Shown: piece by piece, positions 1 through 6,193 of the stretch | Layout: every line of letters starts with the position of its first letter | Position numbering within the stretch: position 1 is the first letter of the stretch | Source: an uncultured Slackia sp. | GTDB lineage: Bacteria > Actinomycetota > Coriobacteriia > Coriobacteriales > Eggerthellaceae | NCBI GenBank assembly: GCA_900555495.1 | Contig: USLD01000061.1 | Location: 1-7,744, forward strand | DNA: 7,744 nucleotides | Direction: 5' to 3' | Notes under the pieces: model-generated | What the model saw: only the letters and a program-made list of their open reading frames with translations | Databases searched by the model: none | What the model was told of the DNA's origin: nothing | Translations under genes and position numbers: made by a program

Positions 1-628
1 TCGTCTGCAGCTCTTCAGGCGTATAAAAATCCATCTTCTGCACGATGCCGAAGCGGTCGCGCAAAGGACCCGTCAAAAGCCCCGTGCGCGTCGTGGCGCC
101 GACCAGCGTGAACTTCGGCAAATCGAGCCTGATGCTGCGTGCCGCGGGACCCTTGCCCACCACGATATCGAGCACGTAATCTTCCAGGGCAGGATACAGG
201 ACCTCTTCGACCTGACGATTCAGACGGTGGATTTCATCGATGAACAGCACGTCGCCGTCTTCGAGGTTGGTCAGGATCGCAGCCAAGTCGCCGGGACGGG
301 CGATGGCAGGACCGCTCGTGGTGCGGATGTTGGCGCCCAGTTCGTTGGCCACCACGGCGGCCAACGTGGTCTTTCCCAGACCCGGAGGACCGCTGAACAG
401 CACATGGTCCATGCATTCGCTGCGCTGGCGCGCAGCCTCGATCAGGATGGACAGACTGTCTTTCACGCGCGTCTGGCCCAGATAGTCTTCCAAGCGTTTC
501 GGGCGAAGCGAGCGGTCGAGTGCCAGGTCGTCCTCGATCAGCTCGGTTGCCACCATGCGTTCGCTCGACACGCGCGAGCTTGCGCCCGCATCGAACACCA
601 TGCCTTCTATTTCGATATCGTTGCCCAT
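1..628 (-). CDS. ruvB: RuvB Holliday-junction branch-migration ATPase (C-terminus beyond window)
   Basis: RuvB is the AAA+ hexameric motor that, loaded by RuvA, pumps DNA through Holliday junctions. The first 209 residues are visible, reading off the left edge. Walker A GPPGLGKT lies at residues 80-87, Walker B FIDEIH at about 129-134, sensor-1 ATTR at 178-181, and the arginine-finger region GPLRDRFG at 187-194. These are the standard RuvB large and small ATPase elements in order. The winged-helix DNA-binding C-terminus is missing only because the window ends. The ATG at 628 is preceded by GAAGGAA at good spacing. An internal Met25 lacks such support, so the protein has an N-terminal extension of about 20 residues relative to E. 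coli RuvB. It is the last visible gene of ruvC-ruvA-ruvB, 19 nt after the ruvA stop, so it is almost certainly co-transcribed. Identity is very secure. Confidence 0.97.
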   Translation of the reverse strand, partial: MGNDIEIEGMVFDAGASSRVSSERMVATELIEDDLALDRSLRPKRLEDYLGQTRVKDSLSILIEAARQRSECMDHVLFSGPPGLGKTTLAAVVANELGANIRTTSGPAIARPGDLAAILTNLEDGDVLFIDEIHRLNRQVEEVLYPALEDYVLDIVVGKGPAARSIRLDLPKFTLVGATTRTGLLTGPLRDRFGIVQKMDFYTPEELQT

Positions 629-647
629 AAGTTCCTTCACGCCTTAC

Positions 648-1241
648 CTACGCCGAGCCCAGACGCTTGAGAGCATACTGCAGAAGGGCGCCTTCCGTAT
701 CGGCGGAATCGGGCGCGCCCTTCAGAGCCAGATCGGCTTCGGCCGCCGAAAAGCCCATGGCCAGCAGTGCATCGCGAGCTCCCTGCAAACGCTGAGACGC
801 CTGCGCAAGCCGGTCGTCGAAAAGCGTGTCCCCCTGCATCTCGGCAAGAGAGCCTTTCAGTTCCAAGATGAGGCGCTGCGCGGTTTTCTTGCCCACGCCG
901 GGAATGCTGGACACGGCCTTGACATCTTGCGCCTGGATGGCCGCCACCAGCTCTTCGGGCTTGAACGTGGAAAGCGCCGCCAAGGCGACCTTCGGGCCCA
1001 CTCCCGACACGCCGATCAGACGCAGGAACAACGCATGGGCCTCTTGCGAAAGAAACCCATAGAGCGCCATGGCGTCTTCACGCACCGCGAGATGGGTATA
1101 CACCATGACCTCGCCGCCGCGCTCAGGCAGACGCGCCAGGTCGCGCGCGGGCATGCCGACTGAAAAACCCATGCCGTTGACTTCTATGAACGCCGCCTCA
1201 GGCGTATGGCCCGCCACGCGGCCCTTCAGAAACGCGATCAT
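648..1241 (-). CDS. ruvA: RuvA Holliday-junction binding protein
   Basis: RuvA forms tetramers that hold the four-way junction in a square-planar form and recruit RuvB. The 197-residue length is typical. Domain I (about 1-62) is the OB-fold and carries the acidic-pin pair Glu55-Asp56 within VREDAMALYGF, at the same numbering as E. coli RuvA. Domain II has two helix-hairpin-helix motifs, around GVSGVGPK (77-84) and IPGVGKKTAQRL (113-124). A variable linker (about 131-149) leads to domain III (about 150-197), the helical RuvB-binding module. The ATG at 1241 follows an AAAGGAG ribosome binding site. The gap to ruvC is 13 nt and to ruvB 19 nt, consistent with one transcript. Nothing is unusual about the gene. 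Confidence 0.97.
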   Translation of the reverse strand: MIAFLKGRVAGHTPEAAFIEVNGMGFSVGMPARDLARLPERGGEVMVYTHLAVREDAMALYGFLSQEAHALFLRLIGVSGVGPKVALAALSTFKPEELVAAIQAQDVKAVSSIPGVGKKTAQRLILELKGSLAEMQGDTLFDDRLAQASQRLQGARDALLAMGFSAAEADLALKGAPDSADTEGALLQYALKRLGSA

Positions 1242-1254
1242 GAACGGCTCCTTT

Positions 1255-1749
1255 CTAGCGCATGTCGCCGTGCGTCACATAGCAGATGGCCGCCGCCAGC
1301 GCGTCGGCCGCATGGTCGGGACGAGGCAGGTCTTCAAGCCCCAGGATCTGGCGCACCATATACTGCACCTGGACTTTATCGGCCGTGCCCTCGCCCACCA
1401 CGGCCAGTTTGATCTGGCGCGGCGTGAATTCCCCCACGGCGAGCCCGTTGTGCGCGCAGGCCACCAACGCCGCCCCGCGCGCCTGGCCCGTATCGAACGC
1501 CGCCGTGACGTTCTGTCCGAACCAGACGGTCTCGATGCCGACGCACGACGGCCCGAAACGCCGGGCGACCGCGTCGATCTGCTCGTGTATCTTTGCAAGG
1601 CGGCAGGAAAGGTCCATGCGCGCAGGCGTGGAAATACAGCCGTACGCGCGGCACGTCAAACGCGAACCGACCTGTTCGATCACACCCCAGCCCGTATTGG
1701 CCAAGCCCGGATCGATGCCCAGAATGGTCCGTGAAACCGCACGCGCCAT
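1255..1749 (-). CDS. ruvC: RuvC crossover-junction endodeoxyribonuclease
   Basis: RuvC is the dimeric, Mg-dependent resolvase that nicks Holliday junctions symmetrically. The 164-residue protein has the RNase H-like fold signatures: GIDPG with catalytic Asp13, IETVWFGQN with catalytic Glu73, and PDHAADALAAAI with His146 and Asp149. The fourth metal-site position is His, as in Thermus RuvC, where E. coli has Asp. The set D-E-H-D is therefore complete and the enzyme should be active. The ATG at 1749 follows a GGAAGG-type ribosome binding site. It is the first gene of ruvC-ruvA-ruvB. An SOS box lies 52 bp upstream, and an intrinsic terminator at 1913-1940 insulates it from the gene before it. 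The yebC gene that often precedes ruvC is absent here. Confidence 0.96.
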   Translation of the reverse strand: MARAVSRTILGIDPGLANTGWGVIEQVGSRLTCRAYGCISTPARMDLSCRLAKIHEQIDAVARRFGPSCVGIETVWFGQNVTAAFDTGQARGAALVACAHNGLAVGEFTPRQIKLAVVGEGTADKVQVQYMVRQILGLEDLPRPDHAADALAAAICYVTHGDMR

Positions 1750-1770
1750 GGCCGCCCTTCCGCCTGTCGA

Positions 1771-1792
1771 GAGCGCGCCGCAAGACGCGCTC
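1771..1792 (-). other. Hairpin in ruvC leader
   Basis: A perfect 7-bp GC-rich inverted repeat, GAGCGCG / CGCGCTC, with an 8-nt loop lies about 20 nt upstream of the ruvC start. It would be in the 5' UTR if transcription starts near the SOS box. No T-tract follows on the minus strand, so it is not an intrinsic terminator. Its role is unknown; modulation of translation or mRNA stability is possible. Confidence 0.45.
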
Positions 1793-1801
1793 GAAAACTA
1801 T

Positions 1802-1815
1802 CAAACGTCTGTTCG
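1802..1815. promoter_or_regulatory. LexA (SOS) operator upstream of ruvC
   Basis: Read on the minus strand the site is CGAAC-AGAC-GTTTG, flanked by T and A. This matches the Gram-positive LexA/DinR consensus CGAAC-N4-GTTYG (palindromic TCGAAC-N4-GTTCGA in actinobacteria), with one departure from perfect symmetry. It sits 52 bp upstream of the ruvC ATG and directly abuts a -10-like TAATAT. LexA bound there would block initiation. Damage-inducible ruv operons are established biology, so both sequence and position support this call. No lexA or recA gene is in the window. Confidence 0.82.
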
Positions 1816-1821
1816 ATATTA
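1816..1821 (-). promoter_or_regulatory. Possible -10 element of ruvCAB promoter
   Basis: The minus strand reads TAATAT (four of six to TATAAT), immediately upstream of the LexA box. A good -35 hexamer is not visible at 16-18 bp spacing, so this is tentative. The overlap of the inferred start region with the SOS operator fits a repressed promoter. Confidence 0.35.
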
Positions 1822-1912
1822 CACCGGAAACGACCGTCGCTGCACGACAATTCGCGCATTCGATCGAGACACACAAGACGCCGTCCTAACCCTCGCGAAA
1901 ACCTGCGCGACG

Positions 1913-1940
1913 AAAAAAGCCGCCCGGCACGGGCGGCTTT
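1913..1940 (-). terminator. Intrinsic terminator after the membrane-protein gene
   Basis: On the minus strand an 11-bp stem, AAAGCCGCCCG / CGGGCGGCTTT, with a 3-nt loop runs into a total of six Ts. It begins five bases after the TGA of the UPF0104 gene. This is a textbook Rho-independent terminator, and it separates that gene from ruvCAB. On the plus strand the hairpin is followed by only three Ts, so the orientation is clear. Confidence 0.9.
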
Positions 1941-1944
1941 CGCT

Positions 1945-3195
1945 TCATCGTCGCTCGTCGAAAACGCCCAAAGCTCGTTCGACGGCGGCGGCAGACGAAG
2001 ACGTCGATGCACGGACCTCGGCCGCAAACTCTTCGGCCTGCGTTTCTTCCCGCTCGCCTTCGGCACCGGGCAGCGCTTCGGCGCGCTCGCCCTTCTTGCG
2101 CTTCGAAGAAGCGCCGTCGCGCTTGAACGTCTTCGTGCGCTGGATCAGCACCGCGCCGATCAAGAACGGCATCCAGAACACCAAGCCGCGATACACGAGC
2201 ACCGCCGCCATGCCTGCCGCCGAATTGATGTCGTAAGCGCTGAACAGCACCATGACGCCCGCTTCGACGAAACCGACGCCCTGCGGAACGGGAGAAATCA
2301 TGGCCAACAACGTGGCGATCACGTATCCGCAGATCAACGCTTCGGGATTGGTGATATTGAACGCGACGCCTACCAGGCAGAACGCCGCAAGCTCGCACGT
2401 ACTGGCGGCGATGGAGCATCCGAAAGCCTTCGCCGCCGTTTTCGGATTGCCGGCAATAGTGCCCGCGGCATCGCCGAACGACGAGACGGCATGCACCGCC
2501 CACGGAGCGAGAGGCTTCCTGTTGAATTTGGCCAGGACCTTGTTCACCAGCCGCTCGATCGGGCGCAGAAGACCGATCAGCATCTTGGGATTCTTCCTGC
2601 CGACGAACAAAATGCCGCCCATGAAGCCCACCATGACCACGACCACAAGGCCCGTCAGAAACCATGCGGGGCTCAAATTGCCCGTGACCTGCAAGATGAT
2701 GAATCCGACGATCATGATGGTCATAAAGCCCGATTCGATCGTGATCTGCATGAGCAGCGCGGCGGACATGGCCTTGCCGCCCGGAATGCCGCGGCGCCTG
2801 GCGTCGTCGACCACCAGCGTGGCGCCCGCCATATTCAGGGACGGCGCGATCGTGTTCATGAAGAACGTACCGAAGACCAGGGGCAACGTCTCGCGCGGAC
2901 CCATCTTCTCGCCCACCGATGCGAACGTGAAATGATAGGACCAGCTCTGGGCATAGTACTTGCCGAGCTGCGTGAGCACCGCGACCACAAGCGGAATAAC
3001 CGCGCCGCGCTTCATGGTTTCGACCAGCTCGACCAGCTGGTCCCCCCTCAAGAGCACGAATGCCAAAACGATAACGATGACGAACCCGACGAGAAGTTTT
3101 TGAATGCTCGGCTTCAAGGCTGACCAGCTTTCCTGTCGGACGGCCGGCGAACGCGCTGCCGGCATAACGAAGCGGACGCCGAAACAACGCCGCAT
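1945..3195 (-). CDS. Flippase-like membrane protein, YbhN/AglD/MprF N-terminal (UPF0104, PF03706) family
   Basis: This is a polytopic membrane protein of the family that includes the lipid-flipping N-terminal half of MprF. The member's substrate cannot be read from sequence. Hydrophobic segments lie at about 33-49, 64-80, 103-120, 143-170, 176-198, 257-279, 286-304, 308-322 and 328-352. Two family signatures are visible: GATLVVDDARRRGIP (124-138) and SPVPQGVGFVEA (301-312). There is no C-terminal aminoacyl-transferase domain. The protein ends in a charged Lys/Glu/Arg-rich tail of about 64 residues (353-416), predicted cytoplasmic. The start is uncertain. The ATG at 3195 has no clear ribosome binding site. 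A TTG at 3117 (residue 27) has AGGAAAG 11 nt upstream and would give the family-like beginning just before the first membrane segment. The outer bound is given here. The gene is monocistronic, with its own promoter (-10 at 3237-3242) and its own terminator. Confidence 0.88.
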   Translation of the reverse strand: MRRCFGVRFVMPAARSPAVRQESWSALKPSIQKLLVGFVIVIVLAFVLLRGDQLVELVETMKRGAVIPLVVAVLTQLGKYYAQSWSYHFTFASVGEKMGPRETLPLVFGTFFMNTIAPSLNMAGATLVVDDARRRGIPGGKAMSAALLMQITIESGFMTIMIVGFIILQVTGNLSPAWFLTGLVVVVMVGFMGGILFVGRKNPKMLIGLLRPIERLVNKVLAKFNRKPLAPWAVHAVSSFGDAAGTIAGNPKTAAKAFGCSIAASTCELAAFCLVGVAFNITNPEALICGYVIATLLAMISPVPQGVGFVEAGVMVLFSAYDINSAAGMAAVLVYRGLVFWMPFLIGAVLIQRTKTFKRDGASSKRKKGERAEALPGAEGEREETQAEEFAAEVRASTSSSAAAVERALGVFDERR

Positions 3196-3535
3196 GCCTA
3201 CGTGTCGAAACGCGGCCTGGGCCGTGCGACGGCGTGATTATACTCCGTGATCGCACGGCGTCCCAGCACGGCGCGCCATCGTTTCGTATGCGGCACGCGA
3301 ATGTCATCTTTTCGTGATGAGACGGACCCCTCCACGCAGCGACGTATGGATCGTTCGACGCTTTTCGACGGCGGCCGATACCGACAAAAAAGAGAGTGGT
3401 ATGCTCGCACGACCCGAGCGCCGCCCCGTATCGCATGCCGCACGAGCATCCGATGCGAACGACGAGACCGCGCCGCACGGGCTTCTTGTCCATCCTGGCG
3501 CGCCCGCGCGCCATCGCCGACGGAAAGGAACCGCC
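3196..3535. other. Divergent intergenic region between UPF0104 gene and ABC importer
   Basis: These 340 bp contain no convincing gene. On the minus side they hold a strong -10 inside an inverted repeat (listed separately). On the plus side I see no consensus promoter; TATGCT at 3400-3405 is the best -10-like hexamer but lacks a -35. The presumed importer leader contains a nested pair of inverted repeats: ATGCTCG (3401-3407) with CGAGCAT (3443-3449), and TCGCAT (3431-3436) with ATGCGA (3453-3458). These overlap in span and could be alternatives. The AAAGGA ribosome binding site of the binding-protein gene is at the right end. No riboswitch class was recognised. Confidence 0.6.
3221..3259 (-). 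promoter_or_regulatory. Promoter of the UPF0104 gene with flanking 9-bp inverted repeat
   Basis: The minus strand carries a perfect TATAAT (3242 to 3237), placing a start point near 3230, about 35 nt before the ATG at 3195. A -35 is poorly conserved (CTGGGA at 18 bp spacing is the best). The -10 lies in the 21-nt spacer of a perfect inverted repeat, GCCGTGCGA (3221-3229) / TCGCACGGC (3251-3259), whose arms are 30 bp apart centre to centre, close to three helical turns. A weak -35 plus symmetric arms around the -10 suggests a regulated promoter, with the arms as operator half-sites. That role is inference. Confidence 0.6.
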
Positions 3536-4561
3536 ATGAATAAGAAACTCGCCGCGCTTCTGCTTGCGGGAGCGCTCGCCCTTGACGCCCTGGCGGGATA
3601 CAGCACGCAACCCGACGAACAGGCCGCGCCGCAACCTGAAGACCAGACGCCGGCCGCCGCGACGATCGTCAACGCCGCTGCCCTGAAGGGTCCCACCGCC
3701 ATGGGGCTCGTAGGCTTCATGAACGACGCCGAAACGGGCGCCGTGGCCGACAACGACTACCGCTTCTCCATCGCGGCGTCGCCCGACGAACTCACGCCGC
3801 AGATCGCCCAGGGCGCGCTCGACATCGCCTGCGTTCCCGCCAACCTCGCCTCGGTGCTTTACAACAACACCGACGGCGGCGTGCGCGTGCTGGCCGTCAA
3901 CACGCTCGGCGTACTGTATATATGCGACCGCGACGGATCGGTCGAAAGCGTCGCCGACCTGGCCGGCAAGACCATCTACGCCAGCGGCAAGGGGTCCACG
4001 CCCGAATACGCCCTCAACTACATCCTCGAAGGAAACGGCCTGACCCCGGGCGTCGACGTGACGATCGAATGGAAGAGCGAGCACGCCGAATGCGTGGCCG
4101 CCATGGCGCAGGATGAAAACGCCATCGCCCTGCTGCCCCAGCCCTTCGTGTCCGCCGCGCAGATGAAAGACGATTCTATTCGCGCCGCGCTCGACCTGAC
4201 GCAGGAATGGAACGCCCTGCAGACCGATGCCGACGCGAGCTCCCTGATCACGGGCGTCGTGGTGGCACGCACCGCATTCGTCGAGGAACATCCCGAAGCC
4301 GTCGCCGCCTTCATGGAGCATTACCGCGATTCCGTGGCGTTCGTCAACGACGACGTGCAGGCTGCGGCCGAGCTGATCGGCGCCTACGACATCGTACCCG
4401 CCCCCGTGGCGCAGAAGGCCATCCCCGCCTGCAACATCGTCTGCATCGACGGCGACGACATGAAGACGCGCCTATCGGGATATCTGGCGGTGCTCTTCGA
4501 GCAGAACCCCAAGGCCGTCGGCGGCGCGCTGCCGGGCGACGACTTCTACTACGCAGCCTAG
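3536..4561 (+). CDS. ABC importer substrate-binding protein, NitT/TauT (SsuA/THI5-like) type, with lipobox Cys replaced by Tyr
   Basis: This is the extracytoplasmic solute-binding component of the importer encoded by the next two genes. The 341-residue protein starts at an ATG with AAAGGA upstream. It has a Sec-type leader (Lys3-Lys4, then a hydrophobic run) ending L19-A20-G21-Y22-S, followed by a Gln/Pro/Glu/Ala-rich linker to about residue 42. This is exactly a lipoprotein leader, except that the invariant +1 Cys is Tyr (codon TAC at 3599-3601; Cys TGC is one transition away) and Asp17 interrupts the hydrophobic core. The mature part has the two-lobe binding fold with ALKGPTAMG (49-57), DIACVPANLASVLYN (96-110) and ADLAGKTIYASGKGSTPEYALNYIL (140-164), typical of COG0715-like proteins annotated for nitrate, sulfonate, taurine or pyrimidine uptake. 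The substrate cannot be assigned. A stem-loop follows 7 nt after the stop. Confidence 0.86.
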   Translation: MNKKLAALLLAGALALDALAGYSTQPDEQAAPQPEDQTPAAATIVNAAALKGPTAMGLVGFMNDAETGAVADNDYRFSIAASPDELTPQIAQGALDIACVPANLASVLYNNTDGGVRVLAVNTLGVLYICDRDGSVESVADLAGKTIYASGKGSTPEYALNYILEGNGLTPGVDVTIEWKSEHAECVAAMAQDENAIALLPQPFVSAAQMKDDSIRAALDLTQEWNALQTDADASSLITGVVVARTAFVEEHPEAVAAFMEHYRDSVAFVNDDVQAAAELIGAYDIVPAPVAQKAIPACNIVCIDGDDMKTRLSGYLAVLFEQNPKAVGGALPGDDFYYAA

Positions 4562-4568
4562 CAACGCA

Positions 4569-4610
4569 GGCCCGAAGCCATAGACCCAAGCGAACGAACG
4601 GCTTCGGGCC
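4569..4610 (+). repeat. Stem-loop between binding-protein and permease genes
   Basis: A perfect 11-bp inverted repeat, GGCCCGAAGCC / GGCTTCGGGCC, with a 20-nt loop begins 7 nt after the binding-protein stop codon. No T-tract follows. It is best read as an RNA processing or 3'-end stabilising element that lets the first cistron outnumber the permease, as known for other binding-protein operons, or as a partial terminator. The function is inference. Confidence 0.7.
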
Positions 4611-4672
4611 GGCAGCCGTCACGGAAACGGCATGCGTCCGTCGAATTCCCGCCCGTTTAAGAAAGGAGGGGC

Positions 4673-5449
4673 ATGAGCGCCCAAACACCCCGATCGCGCC
4701 CGAAAGCGTGGGCGCATCGGCTCTGGCCCGTAGCATTCTGGCTTGTCGTGTGGCATATCGCCAGCGTAGCCGTTGGGCATGACGTCTTGCTCGTATCCCC
4801 CCTCGATGCGGCCGAGCGCCTCGTCGAGCTGGCAAGAGAAAGCGACTTCTGGCTCTCGATCGGGCTTTCGCTTTCCCGCATCGCCACCGGCTTCGCCTCG
4901 GCTCTGACGGCAGGCACCCTCTTGGCCGCCGCATCGGCGCGACTGCTCCCCGTGCGCGACCTCCTCGCGCCGCTCGTGGCCACGATCAAATCGGTTCCCG
5001 TGGCCTCGTTCGTCATCCTGATCTTGATCTGGGTATCTTCCGACCGTCTTTCGATCGCCATCTCGTTTCTGATGGTATTTCCCATCGTCTACACCACGAT
5101 GCTCGAAGGCATCGAACAGACCGACGCGGATCTTCTTGAGATGGCCGACGTGTTCGAAGTCGGGCCCTTCGACCGGCTGCGCTTCATCTATGCTTCCCAA
5201 GTGCTGCCGTATTTCCAGGCCGCCTGCTCGCTTTCGTTGGGCATGTGCTGGAAAGCGGGCATCGCCGCCGAAGTGATCGGCCTGCCCGCCCTCTCGATCG
5301 GCGAGCATCTCTACGAAGCGAAGGTCTACCTTGCCACATCCGACCTGTTCGCCTGGACGTTCGTGATCATCTGCATCAGCATCGCAGGCGAAGCGCTGTT
5401 TACCAGACTCGTCGCCGCCGTCGTACGCGCGATAGAGCGAACACTGTAA
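4673..5449 (+). CDS. ABC importer permease, NitT/TauT (SsuC/TauC-like) type
   Basis: This is an inner-membrane permease subunit (258 residues) that would homodimerise to form the channel of the importer. An EAA cytoplasmic loop is clear at 156-179: E-M-A, Gly164, then I-Y-A-S-Q-V-L-P. This is the coupling helix that contacts the ATPase. Hydrophobic segments lie at about 15-35, 62-88, 98-122, 126-147, 183-205 and 225-247, giving the six helices usual for the family (BPD_transp_1 domain). The ATG has an excellent AAAGGAGG ribosome binding site. The gene lies 111 nt after the binding-protein gene and 51 nt before the ATPase gene, all on the plus strand, so an operon is very likely. Substrate specificity is not deducible from this subunit. 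Confidence 0.93.
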   Translation: MSAQTPRSRPKAWAHRLWPVAFWLVVWHIASVAVGHDVLLVSPLDAAERLVELARESDFWLSIGLSLSRIATGFASALTAGTLLAAASARLLPVRDLLAPLVATIKSVPVASFVILILIWVSSDRLSIAISFLMVFPIVYTTMLEGIEQTDADLLEMADVFEVGPFDRLRFIYASQVLPYFQAACSLSLGMCWKAGIAAEVIGLPALSIGEHLYEAKVYLATSDLFAWTFVIICISIAGEALFTRLVAAVVRAIERTL

Positions 5450-5455
5450 GCACGA

Positions 5456-5480
5456 ACGGCGCCCCGCACAGGGACGCCGT
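5456..5480 (+). repeat. Hairpin between permease and ATPase genes
   Basis: ACGGCG (5456-5461) pairs with CGCCGT (5475-5480). Across a C/A mismatch, CCC pairs with GGG around a 5-nt loop. It lies between the permease stop and the GGAGG ribosome binding site of the ATPase gene. There is no T-tract, so it is probably an intercistronic mRNA structure rather than a terminator. Confidence 0.5.
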
Positions 5481-5500
5481 CGATACGAAACGGAGGCACC

Positions 5501-6172
5501 ATGGACGAACGCCGTCTTCGCGAAGCGTCGCGGCAACCGCACGTCGAAGGCGCCGTGACGCTCGAGCACGTCGCCAAACGCTACGGCGAGCACGTCGTGT
5601 TCGACGATGCGAACGCCTCCTTCGCCCACGGACGCATCCATGCGCTCATGGGCGCGTCCGGCAGCGGGAAAACCACGCTCATGCGCTTGATCGCAGGGCT
5701 CGAACGCGCGGATGAGGGCCGCATCGACGGCATGGACGGCCTGCGACGCGCGGCCGTGTTCCAAGAAGACCGTCTCTGCGAGATCCTCAGCGTGGCCGCC
5801 AATGTGCGCATGCCGCACGCGGGCCTCAAAGGCGCCGAGAAACGCGCGTTTCTCGAGCGTTGCGACGACCTGCTGGCCGCGATGGCCATGCCCGGTTGCC
5901 TGGCGCGCCCCGTTCGCGAACTATCGGGCGGCATGAAACGTCGCGTCGCGATAGCGCGCGCCGTCTTGGCGCAGGCGGATGTGCTGTTTTTCGACGAGCC
6001 GCTCAAAGGGCTCGACGCCGAAGGCGCACGCCTCGTTCTGGAAACGATCACGCCCCTGATAGCGGACAAGACGGTCTTTTGGGCGACGCATCGCGAAGAA
6101 GAGCTTGCGTTGCTCGACCAGCCGACGTTGCTGCGCGTCGAGAGCCTGAAACGCAACGGCGCCGAGGCCTGA
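5501..6172 (+). CDS. ABC importer ATP-binding protein, NitT/TauT (SsuB/TauB-like) type
   Basis: This is the cytoplasmic ATPase that powers the importer. The 223-residue sequence has all nucleotide-binding motifs in order: Walker A GASGSGKTT (51-59), Q-loop Gln88 in VFQEDRL, signature LSGGMKRRVAIARA (141-154), Walker B VLFFDEP (161-167), D-loop LKGLD (168-172) and H-loop His197 in WATHREEE. It lacks any long C-terminal regulatory domain. A 17-residue N-terminal extension precedes the canonical VTLEHVAKRYG start. The ATG follows GGAGG with a short 4-nt spacing. It is the third gene of the importer operon. The final codons (KRNGAEA and the stop) lie inside a 12-bp hairpin that probably ends the transcript. 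Confidence 0.95.
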   Translation: MDERRLREASRQPHVEGAVTLEHVAKRYGEHVVFDDANASFAHGRIHALMGASGSGKTTLMRLIAGLERADEGRIDGMDGLRRAAVFQEDRLCEILSVAANVRMPHAGLKGAEKRAFLERCDDLLAAMAMPGCLARPVRELSGGMKRRVAIARAVLAQADVLFFDEPLKGLDAEGARLVLETITPLIADKTVFWATHREEELALLDQPTLLRVESLKRNGAEA

Positions 6173-6189
6173 GCTCCGGCGCCGTTGCG
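6152..6189. terminator. Convergent hairpin, probable bidirectional terminator, spanning the ATPase stop codon
   Basis: A perfect 12-bp inverted repeat, CGCAACGGCGCC / GGCGCCGTTGCG, with a 14-nt loop lies between the convergent ATPase and nrdB genes. The TGA of the ATPase gene is in the loop and the left arm is coding. The right arm ends 4 nt before the nrdB stop (TAG, read on the minus strand from 6196 to 6194). There is no U-tract on the plus side and only TTT on the minus side, so it is not a classical intrinsic terminator. A strong GC hairpin between convergent genes is still the likely end signal for both. Confidence 0.65.
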
Positions 6190-6193
6190 CATC

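Noticed and set aside
227..670. Plus-strand open frames opposite ruvB, ruvA and ruvC (also 555-1163, 1069-1734, 1286-2236)
   Set aside because: They are antisense shadows of motif-complete genes and have no family resemblance.
1886..4321. 811-residue open frame on the minus strand
   Set aside because: It runs antisense through the binding-protein gene and in the wrong frame through the UPF0104 gene, crosses two well-supported genes and a promoter, and is Arg/Gly-rich low-complexity. This is a frame-open artefact of high GC.
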